Origin: a virus
IMG/VR virus record: IMGVR_UViG_3300042507_007067
Location: 1 to 58,447 of that record
Strand: one strand, 5' to 3'
DNA: 58,447 bases
Part shown: positions 49,862-55,917 of the stretch, piece by piece
Numbering within the stretch: the stretch's first letter is position 1
How the letters are laid out: the number at the start of each line of letters is the position of its first letter
Program-made: the position numbers and the translations under genes
The notes under the pieces: generated by a model
Told to the model about the DNA's origin: nothing
Database searches by the model: none
What the model saw: the letters and a program-made list of their open reading frames with translations, nothing else

Positions 49862-50281
49862 ATGGAATATAAATATACTCCAGAAAACATAACCTCGTTG
49901 GATAAAAATGAGGTTTTTGTTTTTGGTAGTAACCTTGCTGGAATTCATGGGGCCGGTGCCGCAAAACTTGCCCATACTAATTTTGGCGCAATATATGGAA
50001 AGGGAAATGGCATTCAAGGACAATCCTACGCCATTCCAACAAAAGACTTTGCAATAGAAACACTTGAGTATACTAATATTGAAAAACATGTTCAAGACTT
50101 TATTACTTTTGCCAGAGAAAATCCTAAAAAAATCTTTCTAGTTACTCTAATTGGTTGCGGATTGGCTGGATATAACCCAAAAGATATCGCGCCATTATTT
50201 TACTCTGTTCCATTGAATGTAATTTTACCAAAAGAATTCGCCAGCGATGCCTACAACAAGAGATTCTTTAATGAAGATTAA
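49862..50281 (+). CDS. Macro-domain-like phage protein (A1S_2505-type)
   Basis: 139 aa. EVFVFGSNLAGIHGAGAAKL near residue 17 is the hallmark of the A1S_2505-type family in phages and mobile elements, and its GSNxxGxHGxGAA loop resembles the ADP-ribose-binding glycine loop of macro domains; GNGIQGQSYAIPTKD and VTLIGCGLAGY fit too. A role in ADP-ribose or NAD-derived signal removal, perhaps counter-defence, is plausible but unproven. Its end overlaps the next gene. Confidence 0.7.
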   Translation: MEYKYTPENITSLDKNEVFVFGSNLAGIHGAGAAKLAHTNFGAIYGKGNGIQGQSYAIPTKDFAIETLEYTNIEKHVQDFITFARENPKKIFLVTLIGCGLAGYNPKDIAPLFYSVPLNVILPKEFASDAYNKRFFNED

Positions 50282-50957
50282 ATATAAACTAAAAAATATT
50301 GGTGAGAATATTTTTCTCTGCACAATAAATAATCATTACGATCTTTGCATGACGTTTTGTCGTAGTCAAGAGTTTTACGAATCGCCATACAAAGCAATTC
50401 GAGGCAAAAATTTTAAACTTTTAGACTTTATGAGCCTTTACGCAAAGGATAGTGAAGATGGGGTTTTCACATACCCGGCGGATTGGGTTGGATTTAATAT
50501 ACCAAGCAATGTTTTGGAAAATCTTTACTATAATCCTATTCAAGATATTAATGATTATGATCATACTGTAAAAGAAATACTGACCAAAATCGGTAAAAAT
50601 CTAAAAACCAAGGATAAGCGTTACTATTTAATTGCCGCTGTGCCCAACGATATTGAAACAATTTCACACGAAATTGCACATGCATTATACAATCTAAATA
50701 AAAACTATAAAAAAGACATGGATGCCCTGACAGATAGCATACCAAAACCAATATACGTTAAACTTTTAGACACTCTTTTTGCCCTTGGCTATTGCAAACA
50801 AGTAGCTAAAGATGAAATTCAAGCTTATTTTTCGAATGATTCCTACATGTTTAATGACAATTTAAAACTCAAGGACAGAAAAAAACTTAAGAAATTTGAG
50901 TTACAGTATAAAAGTATATATAATAAATACAAAACCAGTCTTAAAATAAAGATTTAA
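50271..50957 (+). CDS. Metallopeptidase-like protein (HExxH)
   Basis: 228 aa from ATG 50271 (an in-frame ATG at 50247 would add eight residues but overlaps more of the previous gene). ETISHEIAHALYNLNKNYKK near residue 137 is a zinc-binding H-E-x-x-H helix. No signal peptide. Its TAA is directly followed by the tRNA at 50958, so the transcript may continue into it. Homologues occur in many phages with unknown role. Confidence 0.7.
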   Translation: MKIKYKLKNIGENIFLCTINNHYDLCMTFCRSQEFYESPYKAIRGKNFKLLDFMSLYAKDSEDGVFTYPADWVGFNIPSNVLENLYYNPIQDINDYDHTVKEILTKIGKNLKTKDKRYYLIAAVPNDIETISHEIAHALYNLNKNYKKDMDALTDSIPKPIYVKLLDTLFALGYCKQVAKDEIQAYFSNDSYMFNDNLKLKDRKKLKKFELQYKSIYNKYKTSLKIKI

Positions 50958-51040
50958 TGAGCAGTGGAGGAATTGGTAAACTCGGAGGTCTTTGGAACCT
51001 CTGTCGTAAGACGCTGAACGTTCAAGTCGTTCCTGCTCAG
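50958..51040 (+). tRNA. tRNA with leucine-type body and Gln(UUG) anticodon
   Basis: 7-bp acceptor TGAGCAG/CTGCTCA, D-arm GAG/CTC with GG in the loop, 5-bp anticodon stem GAGGT/ACCTC with loop C-T-T-T-G-G-A (anticodon UUG), a 14-nt variable region with a GTC/GAC hairpin, and T-arm GAACG/CGTTC. Discriminator is G73, first pair U1-A72, both typical of tRNA-Gln. However the long variable arm and the string GGAATTGGTA in the D-arm are typical of tRNA-Leu. No CCA is encoded. Isotype most likely Gln; the body looks borrowed from Leu. Confidence 0.8.
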
Positions 51041-51087
51041 CTTTATATTTTTATTCATATTATGAAAATTAATGTGTATTAATTAAT

Positions 51088-51288
51088 ATGACTACCGCTT
51101 CAAATAACAGCGTTGAAAAATGGAGTGGTTTTTATAAAACATCAGACGAAGCACAGGCATCTCTTGAAAAACAAGTTAAAACGATGGCTTTAAAAAAATT
51201 AATTATTTCTGCCAAAAAGGAACTCATATTGCAGAATAAAAATCCGATGCTTTTGTATAAATTTACAGTGGTTACCGCCGTTAAATAG
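51088..51288 (+). CDS. Small uncharacterised protein
   Basis: 66 aa, basic, helical middle (TSDEAQASLEKQVKTMALKK) with a short hydrophobic end (LLYKFTVVTAV). Lies between the tRNA and a terminator. Start ATG preceded by TTAATTAAT. Function unknown. Confidence 0.55.
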   Translation: MTTASNNSVEKWSGFYKTSDEAQASLEKQVKTMALKKLIISAKKELILQNKNPMLLYKFTVVTAVK

Positions 51289-51291
51289 TTT

Positions 51292-51335
51292 AGCGATTTT
51301 TCTCATAAAAATTGCTTTACTTTTTTTATTTTTAT
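51292..51335 (+). terminator. Rho-independent terminator
   Basis: 10-bp stem AGCGATTTTT / AAAAATTGCT (one G-U pair; 51292-51301 and 51307-51316), 5-nt loop CTCAT, followed by a T-rich tract ending near 51335. It lies just after the stop of the 66-aa gene. Confidence 0.7.
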
Positions 51336-51349
51336 GTGTAAATACCTGA

Positions 51350-52066
51350 GTGAAAACATACAAACCATCATATATAGACCAATTATCTAAAGAGGAGTTT
51401 GGTAATATAATTAAGCAATGCTTTTCTCGTAAGGAGTTTTTTATCAAAGTAAATATGAGGTTAAGTGGCGCCTCATGTAAAATACTTAATCGTCGCATTG
51501 TAGAAGATAATATAGACATTTCTCACTTTAAAAGTCCTAGTCTCTTAAGAAAAAATAATGGAGAAGTTCCTTTGCATGAACTTTTAGTAAATAATTCTAG
51601 ATACGTAAGTTCTAGTAGTTTAAAAATAAAAATAATTAAAGCTGGATTAATTGAATACAAATGCCTAATTTGTGGCAATAATGGCAATCATTTAGGAAAA
51701 CCCTTAGTACTACAATTAGACCACATTAATGGAGAGAGAAATGATAACCGAATAGAAAATTTAAGAATATTATGTCCTAATTGCCATACACAAACAGAAA
51801 CTTTTTGCGGGAAACATAAGAAAAAAAGAGAAAAAATTCCAAGCTATTGTGGTAAATGTGGGAGTGTTAAATATAAAAAAGCAACTAATTGTAAAAAATG
51901 CGCTGTTTATCCCGGTAAAATAAATTGGCCAGATAAATCCGCCTTAATTTTAATGCTGAAAAACTACCCAATGACAAAAATTGGTAAAATCTTAGGAGTT
52001 AGTGATAACGCGATAAGGAAACATTGTATAAAAAATAATATTGACTATAAGGTAAAAAATATCTAA
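51350..52066 (+). CDS. HNH homing-type endonuclease with zinc ribbon and HTH
   Basis: 238 aa with GTG start at 51350. N-terminal half is a DNA-contact region; KCLICGNNGNHLGKPLVLQL then DHINGERNDNRIENLRIL and CPNCHTQTETFC form a zinc-ribbon HNH domain (C-x-x-C...DH...C-x-x-C). A second cysteine cluster (CGKCGSVKYKK, CKKCA) and a C-terminal helix-turn-helix-like segment (MTKIGKILGVSDNAIRKHC) follow. It lies between tRNA genes, a common spot for such mobile nucleases. Confidence 0.8.
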   Translation: MKTYKPSYIDQLSKEEFGNIIKQCFSRKEFFIKVNMRLSGASCKILNRRIVEDNIDISHFKSPSLLRKNNGEVPLHELLVNNSRYVSSSSLKIKIIKAGLIEYKCLICGNNGNHLGKPLVLQLDHINGERNDNRIENLRILCPNCHTQTETFCGKHKKKREKIPSYCGKCGSVKYKKATNCKKCAVYPGKINWPDKSALILMLKNYPMTKIGKILGVSDNAIRKHCIKNNIDYKVKNI

Positions 52067-52079
52067 TATATTACATATA

Positions 52080-52158
52080 GCGCGATTTGGATAGCGGCGA
52101 TTCCACCAGATTTACATTCTGGTTTTCATCGGGGGTTCGAGTCCCTCATCGCGTACCA
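52080..52158 (+). tRNA. tRNA-Val(UAC)
   Basis: 7-bp acceptor GCGCGAT/ATCGCGT (terminal G-U pair), D-arm with GG, anticodon stem CCAGA/TCTGG with loop T-T-T-A-C-A-T giving anticodon UAC, 8-nt variable region, T-arm GGGGG/CCCTC with TTCGAGT loop, discriminator A, CCA encoded. The D-arm is atypical for Val and the isotype is read from the anticodon alone. Confidence 0.75.
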
Positions 52159-52167
52159 ATTTTAATT

Positions 52168-52353
52168 ATGAACGCACATATCAAGGCTATTATTAAGTGT
52201 AAGAATAATAAGGAGTTTCCTTTTGATTCAGTAGTTGTTATAAAAGAAGACGATCTATCTTCTATTAAAAACAAGATAGCAGAAAACGCTGGAGTTAGTA
52301 ATGCTTGTGAAGTTTCTAATGTAGAAGTTCAATATCTTTTTACGGGGATATAG
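52168..52353 (+). CDS. Small uncharacterised protein ending inside a tRNA gene
   Basis: 61 aa from ATG 52168. Alpha/beta look (AHIKAIIKCKNNKEFPFDSV, VVIKEDDLSSIKNKIAENAG). A longer frame beginning at 52087 would be a translation of the tRNA-Val gene and is not real. The last codons GGG GAT ATA TAG overlap the acceptor and D-arm start of the tRNA-Ala gene at 52344. Confidence 0.55.
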   Translation: MNAHIKAIIKCKNNKEFPFDSVVVIKEDDLSSIKNKIAENAGVSNACEVSNVEVQYLFTGI

Positions 52354-52416
52354 CTCAGTTGGTAGAGCATCTGCTTTGCAAGCAGAACGTCAGGAGTTCG
52401 AGTCTCCTTATCTCCA
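52344..52416 (+). tRNA. tRNA-Ala(UGC)
   Basis: Acceptor GGGGATA/TATCTCC with the G3-U70 pair that is the alanine identity element; TAGCTCAGTTGGTAGAGCA D-arm; anticodon stem CTGCT/AGCAG with loop T-T-T-G-C-A-A (anticodon UGC); T-arm with TTCGAGT loop; discriminator A. No CCA encoded. Standard in every part. Confidence 0.9.
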
Positions 52417-52436
52417 TATTTTTTAAAATTTAATTT

Positions 52437-52664
52437 ATGATAAATGTAATAAATAGAATACTATTAACACTTGATTTAATTGTTATTATCTCAACATTAT
52501 TTTCAATCATGGCGGTTAACAAGTTCTATAACGAAGATGTTGATGCGTTTGTTGAAGATCCCAAGAATAACTGGGTAACCAGAATAGTTGGATATGGATG
52601 CATATTGTTGGTTTTATCTATTATTTACTGGAGTTTGCGCTTGTTTTTATTCGGAAAGTTTTAA
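52437..52664 (+). CDS. Small membrane protein, two TM segments
   Basis: 75 aa. TM1 about residues 3-25 (ILLTLDLIVIISTLFSIMAV), a short acidic loop (YNEDVDAFVEDPKNN), TM2 about residues 49-70 (IVGYGCILLVLSIIYWSLRL). Basic C-terminus. Unknown role; holin-like topology is possible but common to many small proteins. Confidence 0.6.
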   Translation: MINVINRILLTLDLIVIISTLFSIMAVNKFYNEDVDAFVEDPKNNWVTRIVGYGCILLVLSIIYWSLRLFLFGKF

Positions 52665-52667
52665 AAA

Positions 52668-52844
52668 ATGATTAAAATTATATTTTATAAATTTTTAGTT
52701 TTATTTTTCTATTATTGTGGAAATTTTCTTAGCAAGATAAACAATGAGTTTTGTTTTTATTACTACCAAAAGTCAATGAGCTTATCTTTATATTTCGATG
52801 ATATCGTCGGGCCTTGCTGGCTTTGGAAAAGAATTAAAAAATAG
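52668..52844 (+). CDS. Very short hydrophobic/aromatic protein, 58 aa
   Basis: ATG at 52668, 3 nt after the preceding stop; TAG at 52842-52844, just before the tmRNA promoter. N-terminal hydrophobic helix (FYKFLVLFFYYCGNF), Tyr-rich middle, C-terminal PCWLWKRIKK. Listed because of its position and composition; could also be spurious. Confidence 0.45.
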   Translation: MIKIIFYKFLVLFFYYCGNFLSKINNEFCFYYYQKSMSLSLYFDDIVGPCWLWKRIKK

Positions 52845-52845
52845 T

Positions 52846-52874
52846 TTGACAATACGTGGAAATAATTATATTAT
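52846..52874 (+). promoter_or_regulatory. Sigma70-like promoter for the tmRNA
   Basis: TTGACA, 17-nt spacer, TATTAT. Strong consensus; the mature tmRNA 5' end lies about 93 nt downstream, so a leader must be removed. Confidence 0.75.
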
Positions 52875-52927
52875 AAGTGTGTGGAATAAATGCCTTGTGT
52901 AATTATTCTATTCTAGATAATCTCTAG

Positions 52928-52948
52928 TTGTAGAGCCAATCTCTACAA
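52928..52948 (+). other. Perfect hairpin in the tmRNA leader
   Basis: TTGTAGAG / CTCTACAA, 8-bp stem with loop CCAAT, 20 nt upstream of the tmRNA 5' end. It may assist processing of the primary transcript, or may be a weak upstream attenuator. Confidence 0.5.
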
Positions 52949-52967
52949 ATGATCTTTTACAAATTTT

Positions 52968-53409
52968 GGGGGCGTACTAGATTCGACTTAATCGTTGAAA
53001 TTTAGATATGCATGTGGTAGTTGATCAGTTGGCTACCTTAAAAACTGATCGAAAAAATAAAAGCAAAAGCTATCGCTAATGCAGTAAAGTCGGTTAAGTC
53101 AGCAATGACAAACGTTGTAGAATTCTTCCGCGAGGAAGAGCGCTACGCGCTAGCCGCCTAAGCACCAAAGCGGATCCTATTAAAGCTTTGGAAAATAAAA
53201 TAGGTTAGGCTAATCATGTGTTGCCTGTTAAATAAGCATGAGGGTGTCTGTAGACTCTTCACTATAGAAGGTAGGACTCTAAACACGGATAGGTTAATAA
53301 CACCTTGTTACCTTTAGTCAACCAAAGTACGAAGTTATTTAAACATGTGAATGAATATTTAAATACCAATATTAAGGACACGAGGGGCAGTTCCTCGTCG
53401 CCTCCACCA
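52968..53409 (+). ncRNA. ssrA: tmRNA with about 32-residue tag
   Basis: About 442 nt. The 5' end GGGGGCGTACTAGATTCGAC and 3' end CGCCTCC-A-CCA pair as a 7-bp acceptor with a G3-U70 alanine identity pair. Aligned to E. coli tmRNA, the AAAAAATA before GCA at 53063 marks the resume codon; the frame 53063-53161 encodes a tag of 32 residues beginning AKAIANAV and ending RYALAA, with TAA stop. The T-arm is ACGAGG/CCTCGT with loop GGCAGTT, lacking the usual TTCGAAT. CCA is encoded. It rescues ribosomes and marks products for proteolysis. Confidence 0.9.
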
Positions 53410-53413
53410 ATTT

Positions 53414-53489
53414 GCCCTTGTAGCTCAGTTGATAGAGCAGCTGATTTGTAATCAGCAGGTCGTCGGTTTGAATCCGACCGGGGGCTCCA
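53414..53489 (+). tRNA. tRNA-Thr(UGU)
   Basis: Acceptor GCCCTTG/CGGGGGC (two G-U pairs), TAGCTCAGTTGATAGAGCA D-arm, anticodon stem GCTGA/TCAGC with loop T-T-T-G-T-A-A (UGU), T-arm GTCGG/CCGAC with TTTGAAT loop, discriminator U, CCA encoded. It begins 4 nt after the tmRNA end. Confidence 0.85.
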
Positions 53490-53499
53490 ATTTATCATC

Positions 53500-53572
53500 A
53501 GGACTATAACTCAGTTGGTAGAGTGGCATGTTGATAACGTGTTTGTCGTAGGTTCGACCCCTACTAGTCCTA
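53500..53572 (+). tRNA. tRNA-Ile(GAU)
   Basis: Acceptor AGGACTA/TAGTCCT, TAACTCAGTTGGTAGAGT D-arm, anticodon stem GCATG/CGTGT with loop T-T-G-A-T-A-A (anticodon GAU), T-arm GTAGG/CCTAC with TTCGACC loop, discriminator A, no CCA encoded. The anticodon stem has G-U pairs. Confidence 0.85.
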
Positions 53573-53578
53573 AACTTT

Positions 53579-53653
53579 ACGGTATTAGTATAGTGGCTAT
53601 TATTAGACTCTTCCAAAGTCAGGACGAGAGTTCGATTCTCTCATACCGTACCA
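53579..53653 (+). tRNA. tRNA-Gly(UCC)
   Basis: Acceptor ACGGTAT/ATACCGT, anticodon loop C-T-T-C-C-A-A (anticodon UCC) on a short stem GACT/AGTC with a mismatched fifth pair, T-arm GAGAG/CTCTC with TTCGATT loop, discriminator A, CCA encoded. D-arm is short and weaker than usual. Confidence 0.75.
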
Positions 53654-53665
53654 CTTTAATAAAAA

Positions 53666-54298
53666 ATGCAAAGTATTGATGCCATATATTATATAAACCT
53701 AGATCACAGAACGGATAGAAACGAACAGTTTTTACAAGAGATTGAAAAAATTAATTTTCCAATCAATAAAGTAACAAGAATATCTGGCGTTTATAATAAA
53801 GAGCTTGGCGCACTAGGATGCTCTTTGAGCCATATTAAAGTATTAAAAACTTTTTTAAATTCATCTTATAGTAATTGCATAATATTTGAGGATGATTTCA
53901 CGTTTACTACCGAAAGTGATTTTGTAAACGATACGATAAATAAAATACTCACAAGCAATTTGGGGTACGATATAATAATGTTATCAGCTAATTGTATATA
54001 TTCTGTCGCAACGCCTGAGTCACCACTTGTTTATAAGGTTTATAATGCAAGCACAGCGTCTGGTTATATGGTAACAAAAGAGTTTGCAAAAATATTACTA
54101 AATAATATAGAAGAATCTGCACTTTTATTAGAAGATCATTATAACAAAACTAACGAAAGGCACCATGAGTATTGCTTGGATCAGTATTTTAAAAAACTAC
54201 AACCAATTTCAAACTGGTACGTTTGTAATCCAAAACTGGGAAAACAAAGGCAAGGTTACTCAGATAACGAGTATATGATAGTTGATTACAATTGTTAG
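53666..54298 (+). CDS. GT25-family (LPS-type) glycosyltransferase
   Basis: 210 aa. IDAIYYINLDHRTDRNEQFL at the N-terminus is the hallmark of family GT25 (YxINLDxRxDR), and GALGCSLSHIKVLK followed by CIIFEDDFTF gives the acceptor helix and the E-D-D donor motif near residue 70. LDQYFKKLQ appears near 170. Family members make LPS oligosaccharide (galactosyl and similar transfers). A second GT25 protein is encoded at 55127. Substrate unknown. Confidence 0.85.
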   Translation: MQSIDAIYYINLDHRTDRNEQFLQEIEKINFPINKVTRISGVYNKELGALGCSLSHIKVLKTFLNSSYSNCIIFEDDFTFTTESDFVNDTINKILTSNLGYDIIMLSANCIYSVATPESPLVYKVYNASTASGYMVTKEFAKILLNNIEESALLLEDHYNKTNERHHEYCLDQYFKKLQPISNWYVCNPKLGKQRQGYSDNEYMIVDYNC

Positions 54299-54314
54299 TA
54301 AATTAAATAATTAA

Positions 54315-54402
54315 GGAAGTAGCCCGGTTGGTCGAGGACACTGTCTTGAAAACAGCTGAGGTATTAAAGCCTTCGTAGGTTCGAATCCTACTGCTTCCGC
54401 CA
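54315..54402 (+). tRNA. tRNA-Ser(UGA)
   Basis: Acceptor GGAAGTA/TGCTTCC, AGCCCGGTTGGTCGAGGACA D-arm typical of Ser, anticodon loop C-T-T-G-A-A-A (UGA), long variable arm (GAGGTATTAAAGCCTTC), T-arm GTAGG/CCTAC with TTCGAAT loop, discriminator G, CCA encoded. Standard class II tRNA. Confidence 0.9.
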
Positions 54403-54423
54403 TTTTTTGGTGTAATAAGTATT

Positions 54424-54597
54424 ATGATTGATCCCTTCATATCTGCATTATGGGGTTTCATACTTATCCCGTATGTTTTATATTGCTTTTTTGAAAAATA
54501 TGGCAAGTTTTTGTGGGAATTTTTACATATCATTCTTGGCTTGACCTTAATGGCAATTATTGGTACTATTATCACATGGCTAAGTATACTTTTATAA
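54424..54597 (+). CDS. Small membrane protein, 57 aa, two TM segments
   Basis: ATG at 54424, TAA at 54595-54597. Two hydrophobic helices: SALWGFILIPYVLYCFF and FLHIILGLTLMAIIGTIITW with a short charged turn (EKYGKF). Small-membrane-protein topology compatible with a holin, but also with unrelated roles. Downstream of the tRNA-Ser gene. Confidence 0.55.
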   Translation: MIDPFISALWGFILIPYVLYCFFEKYGKFLWEFLHIILGLTLMAIIGTIITWLSILL

Positions 54598-54621
54598 ATT
54601 CTAATAATTAATCTAATTACT

Positions 54622-54861
54622 ATGAACAATTCAATAAATAGCACTCTAGAAAAAAGAAGAAATAATGCGGCAGATTGGATGATAGATCTGCCAGCTGGTG
54701 AGAATTATCCAAAAATTGAAATGGCAATACAGAATTGCATGGAAGAAGGAAAGAGCCGAAAGCAAATAGTTAATTTTCTTTTGTCCGCTTTTTCTCGTGA
54801 AATCGACGAGCATATTGAATGGCACGATTACTTAAATATAGATTGCTTTAGTAAAAATTAA
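54622..54861 (+). CDS. Small uncharacterised protein
   Basis: 79 aa, helical (LEKRRNNAADWMIDLPAGEN; FLLSAFSREIDEHIEWHDYL) with balanced charge. No family recognised. Ends with TAA directly before an A/T-rich spacer to the next ATG. Confidence 0.55.
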   Translation: MNNSINSTLEKRRNNAADWMIDLPAGENYPKIEMAIQNCMEEGKSRKQIVNFLLSAFSREIDEHIEWHDYLNIDCFSKN

Positions 54862-54897
54862 TTGATCTTTACTGGAATTTTAACATCATATATAAAT

Positions 54898-55134
54898 ATG
54901 ACAACAATAGGTGATACTTATCTACTGGAAATACTTTTGCCAGATACGGAAAATTGGAGAGATGTGGGCATGAAAAGTAAGTTTAAAACTCTTGAAGAAG
55001 CGCAACTGGAACTAGAAAACACTCTTTTATATTATAATCATAGCTATAAGTTTAGAATAAATCATATAGTATGCAATGAAAGTATTGTGTTTGAAACGCA
55101 AGGGCTAAAGGATACGCTAACTTTTAATGAGTAA
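54898..55134 (+). CDS. Small uncharacterised protein
   Basis: 78 aa from ATG 54898, preceded by TATATAAAT; an upstream TTG (54862) would add a leader with no gap from the previous stop and is not preferred. Beta strands and one helix (DTYLLEILLPDTENW; LEEAQLELENTLLYYNH). Overlaps the GT25 gene by 8 nt. Confidence 0.55.
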   Translation: MTTIGDTYLLEILLPDTENWRDVGMKSKFKTLEEAQLELENTLLYYNHSYKFRINHIVCNESIVFETQGLKDTLTFNE

Positions 55135-55888
55135 AGCCCATTCCCTACCAATTTATTGTATTAGTTTAAAGCGTTGCACCGAGCGGCGCGAGACATTTTA
55201 CAAAAGGTGGATAGAAGGTCTTGGTTATACAGTAGAATTTTTCGATGCAGTTGACAAAAACGATATAACTGCCGAAGAGATAGCATGGGCAGAAAAGGAA
55301 ATATCTAAATTACCATACAGTCCTTACTATCTTTTTGAGGGCGGTTATTCGCTGTCTGGAGTAATGGCGTGTAGTAAATCACACCTTAAACTATTAAAAT
55401 CATTAAAAGATGAGGTAGGAGAGCAGGGCGTGGTAATTATGGAAGATGACGTTATTCCATTGGAAGGGGCAGACCAGTTACAAGAAAGAATAGAACTGGC
55501 TAAAAAACATTTCCCAAACGTACAAAATATAATTTGTAATGATTATCATAAACAACAAGCTATGTATGGGCCGCAGTTTGTCCTAAGTGCAATTGAAAAA
55601 AAGTATTTTAGCTGGGATGAATCTAAACATGCAGTAACAATTCCAAATGCCAAAGCATCTCTGGTAAGAATGTCACCGCCGGGCTCATACTTTCGCTGGT
55701 ATAGTAAACAGGGTGTTTTAAATATGATTAAATATATGGAAGGTAAGGAATTTTACCCAGTTCCAGTATTTTATACAGAATTTGCAAAAGCAAGAACATT
55801 ACTAATACTATCTCCGGGGCTGGGAACTCATTGCTTCGAGGTTAAAAGCGAAATTAACGTTCCGCCATTCCATTTTTACGGACAATAA
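55127..55888 (+). CDS. GT25-family glycosyltransferase, second copy
   Basis: 253 aa. SLPIYCISLKRCTERRETFY is the GT25 start motif; VMACSKSHLKLLK and VVIMEDDVIPL (near residue 104) give the acceptor helix and E-D-D motif. Longer than the 53666 protein and with different ends, so a distinct paralogue rather than a recent duplicate. Both probably decorate the same glycan class. Confidence 0.85.
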   Translation: MSKAHSLPIYCISLKRCTERRETFYKRWIEGLGYTVEFFDAVDKNDITAEEIAWAEKEISKLPYSPYYLFEGGYSLSGVMACSKSHLKLLKSLKDEVGEQGVVIMEDDVIPLEGADQLQERIELAKKHFPNVQNIICNDYHKQQAMYGPQFVLSAIEKKYFSWDESKHAVTIPNAKASLVRMSPPGSYFRWYSKQGVLNMIKYMEGKEFYPVPVFYTEFAKARTLLILSPGLGTHCFEVKSEINVPPFHFYGQ

Positions 55889-55917
55889 TATAAACGCGCG
55901 TGTAATATATTGTTAAC

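Noticed and set aside
52087-52167. Upstream extension of the 61-aa gene
   Set aside because: It would translate the tRNA-Val sequence; the ATG at 52168 is the better start.
53262-53498. 78-aa minus-strand frame containing SDSNRRPADYKSAALSTEL
   Set aside because: It is the reverse translation of the tRNA-Thr gene and the tmRNA end. This type of sequence is a well-known false protein from tRNA regions.
54303-54644. 113-aa minus-strand frame over tRNA-Ser
   Set aside because: The SSRIRTYEGFNTSAVFKTVS portion is antisense to tRNA-Ser; the rest overlaps the 57-aa plus-strand membrane gene.
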